A stretch of 64,000 nucleotides of DNA from Sipunculus nudus (taxonomy: Eukaryota; Annelida; Sipuncula; Golfingiida; Sipunculidae): positions 11,460,576-11,524,575 of the forward strand of contig CM049309.1 of NCBI GenBank assembly GCA_026874595.1, in the 5' to 3' direction. The notes beneath the pieces are model-generated. The model saw nothing but the letters and a program-made list of their open reading frames with translations, searched no databases and was not told the origin of the DNA. Made by a program: the position numbers and the translations under genes. Shown here one piece after another: positions 46,441 to 57,368 of the stretch. Within the stretch, counting starts at the first letter, position 1. Each line of letters begins with the position of its first letter.

Positions 46441-48810
46441 TGGTATATGTTCTGGCTTAAAAACTAATTTAGATATAACAGAGGCAAAGTGGCTGGGAGA
46501 CACAGCAGGGAATGAGGATGGAGATCTCCATGTCAGATGGTGTTCCGGCCATTTTAAGTGTTTGGGTATAACCCAAAACACTTACTGTAAATAATGATAT
46601 TTACGTAGGGCCTATGGCAAAACATGTGTCTGTCTTTTAGTTATAAAAAGTGTAAGGCTGATCTTTCGTGATTGTTTATATTTATATAAAGGTTTCTGGA
46701 CTATTAAACTAAAATGAAAAACCAAGGGTGTGTAGAAATGTCACTTTCTGCATGTGTATTTTTGTGAATAAATCTGTTTAGATCTTGGAACTGCATCGAT
46801 GATGAGACTTTATTGAAAAGCATAGAAAATGAAACTCAACTGTATGAGATACTTGCCAGGAGGAAGGGAAAAAAGAATATCTATTTGGCTCGTTGGCCTA
46901 TCGGAGAATAATGTTTGAAGCCCCTCGTCTTAATATAATGATGTTTAAACATCTGAGATACTACCATTTATAGACTGAACACATGATTGTCGGAATATCA
47001 GTTAGCGGACATATCACTGCAGCCGCTCTATAGTTACACATAGTGGAAAAACAATAAAAGCCAAAATGTCACACAAATACGAACCTATTAATGGCCATTT
47101 AGGATCACTATTATAAACACACACACAAAAAAAAACCCAAAAGCTGCCTGCAATATAGACATTCCTCTTGTTAATAGGACAGAGACTGATAACATCTAGA
47201 GATCATTTGTTACGGCTCACAGGCTTTCTCAGGAATATCGTTAGGCCTCACCAAAAATAAATTTGTTTCATGGATTCTGGGAGGAAAATTGAGTAGCCAG
47301 GGGCTGATTCCTTTTTATTTTGAAATTTACCTGTCCAGAAGAATATGTAGATATTTACATTCTGGTATTTTAAAGAGAAGAAACAGAAGAAACAATAGTT
47401 TGAAGCTTTAAGATGTTCATTCGACAGGTGATGTGTTGATGTTTTGAACCACTGATATCCTCCGATGCAAGCGTATTCACACTTGTGCAAGCGTATTCAC
47501 ACTTGTGCAGAAGAGTAAACAACTAGTTCAGGAAAAAACCTTGGCAGGTACCATAATATTCTGAGGAGTAAACCATATATTTCAAGAATATATAGCATGC
47601 TTGGTACGTGCATAGGTTCCTTAACTTTCTATATATAAATTCTTGAAAAGGTGAATATGAATAACACTAGGTTTATTCTATGTTTCTCCATATTTTATGA
47701 CTTTAAAGGGACCGAGACAAGAGCAATATATCACTGGCGGTACACCAAAAATTCCGACATGCGACCTTTGACATTCGGGTTAAGTGTATACGCAAAATGG
47801 CAGACCTCATGAGCGGTTTCGAGAAATAAACGTGCCAGGGTTCGATTAGATACGAAAGTACTCTGAGGGCCGTGTCCAGGCAAAAATCTATCTGGGGAGA
47901 GGACGTTGTGACGAGGAGACGTGTATCGGATAAGGTAGGCCGGAATAACGCTTTTATTGGGCCACGCCAAAATCCTTAAATTATAGTATATAGGTTACCC
48001 GAGGACTCAGTGTCCGTTCAATAAATTATAATGATTAAGAGTGATCAACAGAAATACTAGCGGCCGTTCTGACGGTAATATTATTCGATTGGCGTGGCCT
48101 TACTTTACTTGTCAATGCCTGTGTGTAAAGCGATCATCGGTAAAGACACTGTTCTCACACGGTGTGTAATTATCCAGGAATGCCAATGAATCAGTATTTA
48201 CTTCTGAATTAGGTCCGCACTCGTTATATTAACAGTCAATATACGAAAACAAGAACTTATAATATGAAGGAAACTGAATTTAATGGAAATGTCAAATAAA
48301 TAATAAATCATGAACATTCCAATTAATTTGTGAAAAGTCAATGCATTTTAATTTGAAAGAAATCATCCGTATCACTACGACATTATATTAAACGCGTATA
48401 ATCAAACAGCTTGTTTAATAATTTTACATGAGGGTAGTGATTTTTTTTAAAATTTAATATGATATCTGCAAATATTTTACCCTTAAACTGTTGGCTTATT
48501 CCTGTACACAAGTGGAAATAAGCTTGCACCAGGCGCGATCAGATCAAACAAATCAACCTTTTTCAAGCTTGCTATCTTTTTCCCCCTCACGTTAATTTGT
48601 CTAGTTTTAGAACATGTGCAGGATCGGATCTATGCTCTCGCTGTCTTGTCATTGCAAACAGACACACATGGACCGTGCTTACTGACACACACAACCTTAA
48701 TAATGTATAATCAGGTGAACTGGAGATAGTATATTTCGTGTGTGTGTGTGTGGGGGGGGGGGGTTACATGGAAACTTTGTATTTAGCATAAATGAACTAA
48801 TGGTAATACA
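46441..48810. other. Intergenic spacer
   Basis: No gene found. Holds a perfect 22-bp duplication (GCAAGCGTATTCACACTTGT plus GC) at about 47468-47511. At 47710-47980 there is a GC-richer stretch with an open minus frame of 79 codons and no domain. Confidence 0.4.
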
Positions 48811-49148
48811 CCGCCTTCTGTGGCTCAGAGGTAGAACACACGACTCAAAGCCTTGAGATCGTGAGATTTAACACGGTCGGCCCAAACCCAGGGTGAGCGC
48901 CCTGCAGGTTTATAACAAGGTCGTGCCCAACGGCCTTGCTTCACTCACAAACGAGTGCAGCTTTCGGGGGTCTCTCTGTGGTAAGGCCAGGCAATGGGGA
49001 CGATTACACAGACAGGCTTCGTAGGTTCATAATTCCGCGGCCCAATTTAACACCAGGGTATAAAATGAGTGGAAGTGTGTCATACTGCCTCGGCAAGTAG
49101 TCCGAAACCGGAAATGGAATTCTGCAGATGTACATATACTTAATTAAG
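48811..49148 (+). repeat. tRNA-derived SINE, fullest copy
   Basis: The head CTGTGGCTCAGAGGTAGAAC resembles a tRNA 5' half. TGGCTCAGAGG at 48821-48831 fits the polymerase III A box. The B box is degenerate (GAGATTTAACAC). The body continues to a tail ending CTGCAGATGTACATATACTT. Related fragments at 11199-11300 (head) and 31321-31431 (tail) support a dispersed family. Confidence 0.65.
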
Positions 49149-51179
49149 CTAGCACAAAAAATATAGGCAGTTACCTCGAACAAAAAATTGAGCTAATAGC
49201 ATGGGAAAATACACATGTTATTGCTAATGTTAATGAACCTTAAAGATGGACTGCAAGATAAAGAAATAAATCAAATTTTCCCGTAAATGGCAAAACTAAG
49301 GAAGAAAAATATGCGTCGGTTTATATCCGAGAGTTCATATAAATGGCGATTTCTCACCAACTTTTGTTACTCCATAATGATAACAGAAAGAGACATGTAG
49401 TTTATTGGGATGAATAGACCAGCGAACCATAGCCCTCCCTTTATTTTCCACATATGCTTCAATATTTTATTTTTTTTAATCTTAGTGTACGAATAACTCC
49501 CGAACATTGGATATGTTCGTTGTAACTCATGCATGAGGACTACAATTTTCATTTTATAAACTGGCAAAAAAAAAATGTTAAAATCCACAGGTGGTCTTAT
49601 CAGAGAGGCCTTATAAGATAGGTTTACCTTTACGTACTGGTGTGTTTATTCTCATACATGGGGTATTTTTACAATTTCAGATGAGTGCTCGCTAACATGG
49701 GTGCACGCGTTTATTATTACGCACGAGGACTCTGTATGAGTCTCTGTTTACCAAACTAGGACTGCATGACCAGAGGTCTGATCTTGTGGAATCGCGTCAA
49801 CTTTCAAACTGGGAGTAAATTAAAATAAGAAATACCGGTTGGACGCTAGGAAACCTTGTTTTTTTTTTAGCCGCTCGGCCACATACATGACTATGTATAT
49901 TTTGCACCACTTATGTCGCCCGATGCAAGTTATATTTCCCAACATGTGTACAGGATAAAGCAAACGACGTAAGAACGTAATATTAGGAGATACAATACAA
50001 TACAATACAAAGTTTTATCTACAGTCAGTTTTATAAACGTACAACATTAGCCAAACGGCTATTATCACCAACTAAGTACACACAAATGATAAAACTAATA
50101 ATAGTGACTACTTTACACATTTACACACATAAGATGGTTATAAAAAATAATAAAATGAGATAATGAAATAAAAACCATGGTAGTTCAAGAATAAAAGACT
50201 GTGTATTCAACATTCCTGGTCTATGAATATGTCCGTTTCATTTTTCAATAATGGTTGGACATTTATCTCGACATAAAGTAGTCATATAGTTAGTTTGGTG
50301 ATTGTATTAACCCTTTACTTATCAGATGATGGTATTAACCAATTACTGGCCAGAAAACCACTATAGGGACCATATCATGAAAGTGCCCCCTGGCGGTCCC
50401 TTATTTGCATGACTAGGTACTTTCAGGTCAAACATATTGCATATATATTTACTCTCAGCTCTAAAGATTCAGATTTGGATTGAAGGAAGGCATACCCTTT
50501 GTGTCTGATAAAGATTTGCAAAAGACACATTGAACATTTTGTGGGTATTACCTTAATGTAAGTATATGAATGCCAGAATCTGTCAGAATTCTATAACCAA
50601 TCTGAAAAGTAATTTAATGTTATTAATTCATATCCTAGCAGGAGTTTTACAACTAAGGGGGTTTTACAACTAACGAAATTTCAGCTCCGCATGTATGCAA
50701 ATAACCACCTTTATTGTGCATGGTACCTCTGCGTGTCAAAATTGCTGGGTGTACTAACAGCTTACCGATAAACAAACACATATATATGCCACATTAAAGA
50801 CCTATCACTCATAGAAATTACCTATAAAGTGCATTAATGTATACGTAAACTAAGCCAAAAGTCACATAAATTCTATAGAAAAGGAAGGCTGTCGAAATGT
50901 AAAGAAAAAGAATTTATTCTAGCTTCCTCCCTGTATATATTGATGATCTAAGGGTAATGCTGGTTACGTACAGTTCTTATAACGCTTCCGCAAAGGATGT
51001 ATGAACTTGTTTATCAACAACATGTTTAAAAACACAGCAATGTTGACAAATGGGTAAAAACATGTAACCAGAGGTGGTAGGTTGTATGCAGGCGGATGTA
51101 GAAGGGTCACTTGTTGCAAAACGTCATTTGTAAAGCTCTGGCTTAGCTGACTTGCTGCCAGATGCCCTTGTGGAATTTG
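49149..51179. other. Intergenic spacer, no gene seen
   Basis: AT-rich. A short ATACA repeat near 49990-50010 and a few poly-A/T runs only. Confidence 0.4.
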
Positions 51180-51345
51180 TTTTGATTATTTTGGCGGTTC
51201 CCCACATATTATTCATACGTTGATATAAACAAAACAAGTAGCCTGTGAGTGGTGATATCTACGTTTCCTGGCCTATTTTTTTTAAAGCTCCAAGAGATTA
51301 CCTTACGTTTATAAAGGTCAGATAGGTGATTGAGCCCTTTAATAT
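51180..51345 (+). repeat. Repeat inverted to 46270-46440
   Basis: Plus-orientation partner, 4.7 kb from its inverted copy; similarity is collinear over about 150 bp. Confidence 0.75.
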
Positions 51346-53370
51346 ATGTACATGTCTTATATGGCGTCTTGATTACAGCTACCCCGACTGTCACGTTTTA
51401 TTTTCATTTTAAACAGTTTCATATACTTATACACATCAGAGTGACATTAAACGCCTCACAAACACATTATATGCATTTTCCAGGAGTCAATAGGTAGCTG
51501 AAACAGTGGGGCTAGTTATAAGTATTTGTATACCATATATCGGTTATTGCTGAAGGCATTGAAACGTGCGGACCTAATTAGGCAAAGATGTTTTCTCGGG
51601 TCACTCGAACTATGTATCTCTAATCTCTTGCACAGAAAGGCTCAAGTTCGACAAATTAGAGTGTAGGTCGCTGGACTCCAAATACCTCTACGCACTGACA
51701 TACGGAGACTGCTAATACCAGGTGACCGTTAAGAGTGGTAGAAAGTAAATAAAATCACTATGAAACGAACTCAGCAGTGACTAATGCAACTGACACAATG
51801 GCACAAGGCGTTGCTTTAAAAGATTTGAAAACAGAATCAACATTCTTGGTTTTGGATGTCAACGCCAGGGGATGCCAGCTGCACAATAAGCTATCCAGCA
51901 CGCGTACATCATGAATAATTTAAAAAATAAATCGAGCTTATGTAAACTACATACCTATCTCAAAAGATAAGTCGGGTTTCCGTGGTGAAAGGCAGATACC
52001 GAAGGGACCTGTGCTATTTAGGCGGAGCGGCACTAGAACGTTCCGGTTCACAAATCTCAGTTTGGGTGCAGCGTATATGTTCTACTAGAGGCCATCACGG
52101 GCCGCTGATTTCTAAATGCACACGGAGCCTTGAACCGGTCAATCAGTGGCTCTTAACATCTTTTCAAGTGATGCATATGGGACATTACAAGCCGGGAACC
52201 TCGTGCATGGCAGGGTTTGAAGTATGTGGTGGGCGGCGGGGTATAAACAGTGCGGGAAAGGTGACTGGAGTTTTTTCTTACATCTGAGTCATTTATCACA
52301 CTGTCACCAACCTTAGCGAAATTACAGGGATGTCGTACACCTGTACACCTGCACTGACTTCACACGCCTGTTTAGCCTATGTATGCGAGCGTGTATGTGT
52401 TTTCTGGGGTTCTGTAATATATACTGGAATCCTGTACTCTAGTGGACGTCTTCGCAAAGTTGGCACCTCCATACAGTTGGCCCTTTTCCTTCATTAACAG
52501 TCCCATTTCCCCCTAAATATTTGTGTTGCGTTTATGACGTCCATTAACAGGTGTATTTCCAAGTGCACATAGGCCTATATGCGTATATGCGTGTAAAAAT
52601 AAGTGTTTCCATGTGCGCGTATATATGTTTATATGGTGTGAAGTGGCAGACGTATATACTTGTATTGTGGATCGAGCAGGCCTCCCACAAAAAGGTGGTG
52701 AAGTGACGTCATTTTACCCCGAATCCCTGAGTTCACACAGACCCTATGCGTGAAAATAGCTCCTATGGCGACTTTCATGCATATACGCACATGCATACAC
52801 ATATACGCTGGAAACACCCCGGTTACAAAATCAAAGGAGCGATTTTTTTACGCATAAACGCATAAACGCGCACATCTCTATAAAGTGGGCAGTTATATAT
52901 ACATGTATATATGAGTCATGAGTGCCATTATCGTTTATCGTTTTTTATTATTTTTTTTTGGGGGGGGGGGGGGGGGGGGTCATTGCCTCCCCCCTTTTTT
53001 ATGTAAAAGATCAGAGAAAGTTAAACTTATATATGAATTTAACAAAGAAAAGAGCACCGAAACTACTTCCAGATAGCATACATCCAAAATTTTCAAAACT
53101 GTCTACACTGTGAGATATACACTCTTATATACACTCCTCCCAGATCTGTCTCGAAATCTGAGCCCCTCTAGTCTCGTGCCCCTCACATAAATACGAAAGG
53201 AACATGTAATATAAATATACCCCGCTCCAATTATCCTGAAATACCTGGTCACTCTGTTCGAGGACTGTTCGACTGCATCGGGGCATCTATTATACATCAG
53301 CGGCGTATATTATAAATGTAGTCAAGAGGACCAATGTGTTGGATAAGAATTGTTTCAAGGAAAATAACAT
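51346..53370. other. Intergenic spacer with poly-T/poly-G block
   Basis: A 101-codon plus frame at 51982-52287 shows no domain. A T run followed by about 20 G at 52950-52979 is present. No exon recognised. Confidence 0.4.
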
Positions 53371-53401
<31 letters not shown>

Positions 53402-53730
53402 CATATATATATGTATATATGTATATATATATATATATATATAATATATATAATCATACATGGTAAGGACTTTACTGAATAAGTATTGACATATACACCA
53501 ATGGATTAGGGAGCAAAAGAACAGATTGTTATTGCACAATAGTTGTCGGTACCCAGGTGTGTCAGGGGGTGTGTTTACAAGGGCCTTTCTCAGGCAAGCA
53601 TTATCTTAAAGGAACGGTTATTGTGTAAGGGAACAAAGCTGTATGAGCGACGTATATTTAACATTACTCTTATTGTTATTAGTGATTATTATTATTATGT
53701 GAATAACAATATGTATGTATATATGTATGG

Positions 53731-53788
<58 letters not shown>

Positions 53789-53800
53789 GTGTGACGGGGC
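53371..53800. repeat. (TA)n and (TA)n-(GT)n microsatellites
   Basis: TA-rich with ATAC/ATGT variants at 53371-53452 and 53705-53772, then (GT)n to about 53793. Confidence 0.9.
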
Positions 53801-54057
53801 TCAAGGGGCACACACATGCGTGGAAAAAATACCCGGGACAGTACTTGACACATGGCTTTATTCTGAGTGAATTGACAAAAGCACAATTGAGGGACAATTG
53901 AGGGACGTGCTGTCCTCAAAGTTTGAATGCCAGGGTCTAGGTGCAAATTTATTGTCTTATACATACATTAAAACAACTATTAGGTCCATGCGATATTGCA
54001 AAAAATATACAGAAATACACACAGAGTTACATGACATTATAATATTATATTTATTAA

Positions 54058-54175
54058 TAACGTGCCCCCATGGCCTAAATGGGCATTTCTACTAACACAG
54101 TGGCCTCATGGCCTAACTGGGTATTAATACTAACAACGTTGCACCATGGCCCAACTGTGTATTAAATATTACCAA
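54058..54175. repeat. About 39-bp tandem repeat, three copies
   Basis: Copies share CATGGCC(T/C)AA(A/C)TG(G/T)G and TACTAACA. Divergence rises in the last copy. Confidence 0.75.
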
Positions 54176-54294
54176 TTACCAACTAATTTAATTAGGTGGG
54201 TTGTTTGAGTTTGTTTGTGTCATAGTTATCACACCTACAAAGAGGACTCTGAAATGAGAACAGTCATGAATAATAAAATGAATAAAATCATTTT

Positions 54295-54540
54295 CACTTA
54301 TTACCTCTTTTTTTATACATAGTCTACAACACAGTTTATGGTGTGCATTTCCAGCTCTATAGCATACTGGGCTATGGTTATGTATAGTCTTTATGTATAT
54401 TTGTACGTGTATTCTCAGATGAAATACAATGGTTATACACTTATTACCTGTTGTTTTTATGCATAATCTACAACATAAAGTTTAAGGTATATATTACCAG
54501 CAATGTAGCCTACTGGGCTATGGTAATGTATAGTCTATAT
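54295..54540 (+). repeat. 143-bp direct duplication
   Basis: 54295-54392 and 54438-54539 share CACTTATTACCT, TCTACAACA and TACTGGGCTATGG(T/A)(T/A)ATGTA and TAGTCT in the same order. Confidence 0.8.
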
Positions 54541-54797
54541 GTCTATATGCTTATGTATGTTCAACAGTAAAACTCTGGTGGCATACAATAATGCCTTATA
54601 GCGGTTGTTTAATGCAGGAAACCAGTATATTAATATATAAAAATATAAACAGTCTTACACTGTAAACAGTTCTATGTCTCCTTAGCTTTACCCTCTGCTA
54701 TGTATGAAAAGATTCCCCGGGGTTTCACCGCCAGGGTTGACACAGTGCAAAGAATAGTAATTATACCAATGAGAGCGTGGTATCGCTCCTATTTGTT

Positions 54798-54999
54798 AAC
54801 CCCGCGACACCCGCTCTTGTTGGTTTGATGCACAAGGCGATAACCTGCTGTACAAAGCAACGGTTAAAGCGACGGAGATCGTGAAAGACTGCAGTGTATA
54901 ACCGCTGCGAAAGGAGTGCATGTCTGTCTCTGCTTTGGTCTCTTTTTCTATATCCCCCCTTTCTCTCTCAATATCTCGCTGATTACTTTGTGTACTAAG

Positions 55000-55059
<60 letters not shown>

Positions 55060-55167
55060 TTAAGGTGTACTCCTTCTCTTTGGTGGACACTGAATAATGA
55101 CAACTTATCTGTTTTGGATTTTATCATATAAACATGAACATCATCAGCCACATTTTGCACAAGGGAC
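54798..55167 (+). repeat. Segmental duplication block A, copy 1
   Basis: Aligns with 56561-56961: CCCGCGACACCCGCTCTT, GCACAAGGCGATAACC, AACGGTTAAAGC.ACGGAGATC, GAAAGACTGCAG, a CT-rich tract, TACTAAGTACCTT, (TA)n, AAGGTGTACTC and CATCATCA..CACATTT. The (TA)n tract lies at the same place in both copies. Confidence 0.85.
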
Positions 55168-56402
55168 ATTTGCCTTTTCTTCGTATGTACTGTATGTTTT
55201 CAGAGAACTGTGACTGAGTTATTGTATGGTATTTTTAAGTAGGGAGTATAACCAGATGCTTGTTTTGATAATTTTTTTTGCATTATTATGGAGTATCATG
55301 TTTAAATATAACGTGAGGACGTTTATTTGAGAGCACACGTGTCTCGTTTGATGTAAATTTCAGGACAGTTTAATTATTCAGTTGGAGCCGGTCTCTATAG
55401 TAAAGGTTGTTTGTTGCAGACTTCAGAGAATGAGCACCTGTTTAGTTTGGTATTCTCGGGGTTTTAATATTCATGTGATTATTGGCAGTCGTCATAATAG
55501 GGAGTGATGATAGGCCAGTAGACGGCAGGACTTGCGACGTCAGTAAGCATATATTAGAAGAAATTCGCTACAACTGCCCAATAGGCCCGCTAGTTCGGTA
55601 AAGCCTGACGATATCTGCAGTCTAGGGACAGGTCAGCGTGCATCAGTCTAGACAGCTGTGAGATGATGTCTATAAGCGCAGAGAGTCGGCGTCTGAGGAA
55701 GGCCACGGTGATTACCCTGTAACGGACTTCAGAGCCAGTATCGCAGTTTGCCGACGGACTGGTAATCCGGCGATTTATACCTGTAGTGAGCGCTTCCGGG
55801 AACAGGCCGGGGACTTTATTTTAAGGCGTAACTGAAGATGTACCGGATATCTCTGTGTGGAAGCATAATTATTTACCTAGAGCTCGATGACCAGGAGACA
55901 TCAGCAGTGAAAGAAATTGATTCTGAGTTCAGATAGAACAGTCTGTGCGCTAGTTAGTGAGTGCTGTTTCAACTGTGTCTCCAGAGGCAAAGCAGTACTC
56001 CAGCGAGGGACTTTTTTGGTGATCGGAGCTCCGTGAATCTAAAAGTGGACTGATTGTACTGTGTACACAGCGCGAGATAACCGTGAGTCGAGCAGCGCAA
56101 CATTCCGATGTCACATGTGCGCGTTGGTCATGTGATCAGGAGTAGTGTAAACAAGGGATTACTCTGTTAAGTGTGGTTAACGGACTTCGTGATTTTCGGT
56201 GTTTATTATCGGACGCTTGTGATTTTCAGTGCTTGTTTATATGGGGCGCCTCTCCAGAGAAATGTGTCTTCTTTCTTAAATACATGTATATTAATTTGTT
56301 TTAGTTAACTCATGTTTTATTTCTTTTGGAGTGTACGTATGTATTTCATCCAGTTGGTTTGACACTTAAAAGAACTTCGCCTTTCACGTCTTCAGTGGTG
56401 TG
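55168..56402. other. 1.2-kb insert between duplication blocks
   Basis: GC-richer than the surroundings and absent between A2 and B2, so probably inserted (or lost from the other copy). No long frame; the phrases TTCGTGATTTTCGGTG and TTGTGATTTTCAGTG repeat near the right end. No known element is recognised. Confidence 0.5.
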
Positions 56403-56549
56403 ACACATGCAAATAACACTCGACTGAAGAGTTTAACTTAAAGCTATACTTTCATTTTCTTTGTTAGTGATAGTCTGCATCAAGGATATAAATGATACAC
56501 AATTATTCGAATAGCTCCCCTAACCTCCCACAATTGTCTTTGAACCGCA
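56403..56549 (+). repeat. Segmental duplication block B, copy 1
   Basis: Shares ACACATGCAAATAACAC, CTGAAGAGTTTAACT, ACAATTATTCGAA, GGCTCCCCTA-like and CACAATTGTCTT with 56991-57151. Confidence 0.8.
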
Positions 56550-56560
56550 ATAATAATATT

Positions 56561-56778
56561 TTAAACCCGCGACACCCGCTCTTATTGGCTGCTGCACAAG
56601 GCGATAACCCGCTGTATAAAACAACGGTTAAAGCTACGGAGATCTGGAAAGACTGCAGAATTTAACTGTTGTGTAAAGAGTGAATATGTTTCTCTGTCTT
56701 TGTCCTTCTCTCCCTGTCTTCCCTGTCTCTCTATTTCTCTTTCTCTCTTGCTTAGTACTTTGTATACTAAGTACCTTG

Positions 56779-56851
<73 letters not shown>

Positions 56852-56961
56852 GGTGTACTCTTTTCCTTTGAAGAACACTGCATAACGACAACTGCTGCCT
56901 TTCTCTTTCGGACTTTATAATATATACATGAGCATCATCAATCACATTTAACACAAAAGAT
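56561..56961 (+). repeat. Duplication block A, copy 2, with promoter-like motifs
   Basis: Same block as 54798-55167. This copy has ATTGG (an inverted CCAAT box) and TATAAAA about 30 bases apart (near 56583 and 56615); in copy 1 these read GTTGG and TACAAAG. Whether it is transcribed cannot be told. Confidence 0.8.
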
Positions 56962-56990
56962 TTATGCGGTTTTTTTCCACATAAACTGAA

Positions 56991-57151
56991 CACATGCAAA
57001 TAACACACTACTGAAGAGTTTAACTAAAAAGCCTAATGCTCGGAAGGCTAAACGTTTAATATTTTGTCGGTTCTTACCCCCATTAAGGACATCAACTATA
57101 AACAATTATTCGAACGGCTCCCCTACGCTATCACAATTGTCTTGAACAGCA
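56991..57151 (+). repeat. Duplication block B, copy 2
   Basis: Partner of 56403-56549, directly after A2, so the ancestral order is A-B. It ends about 140 bp from the P450 stop codon. Confidence 0.8.
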
Positions 57152-57287
57152 CTTCACCCGGTCCTCTCTCAATATATTCCATCCTAAAGTGCCCAGATGA
57201 TTAAATCCTGCGTTATTGACAACAGGAAAGGATGCTTCGTTTCAATTAATTCAAATGACCTTGAACTTAAGTGACCTTGACCTGCAG

Positions 57288-57368
57288 TCACTGGCTCCGC
57301 TCTACCAGTTTAAGATGCAACGGTTTAATCGGAGCGGCAAGTCCGACTTTCCTCACTTTTAGTGGAAC
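57288..57368 (-). CDS. P450 last exon (C-terminal strand)
   Basis: Acceptor CTTCGTTTTCAG; 26 codons and TGA at 57288-57290. Encodes VPLKVRKVGLAAPIKP then LHLKLVERSQ, equivalent to the final substrate-pocket loop and C-terminus of CYP3-type enzymes. Just past the stop is a tandem pair of nuclear-receptor-like half-sites (TGACCTTGA, TGACCTTGACC). Confidence 0.85.
   Translation of the reverse strand, partial: VPLKVRKVGLAAPIKPLHLKLVERSQ

Noticed and set aside
48811-48890. Functional tRNA gene
   Set aside because: A good A box but a degenerate B box and no closed acceptor stem; it continues into a SINE body.
51982-52287. 101-codon plus frame as a gene
   Set aside because: No domain, no splice context and no supporting neighbours.
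54798-56961. LTR pair of a retroelement (direct repeats 1.8 kb apart with TATA-like box)
   Set aside because: No TG...CA ends, primer-binding site or coding between, and a second repeated block B breaks the LTR pattern.
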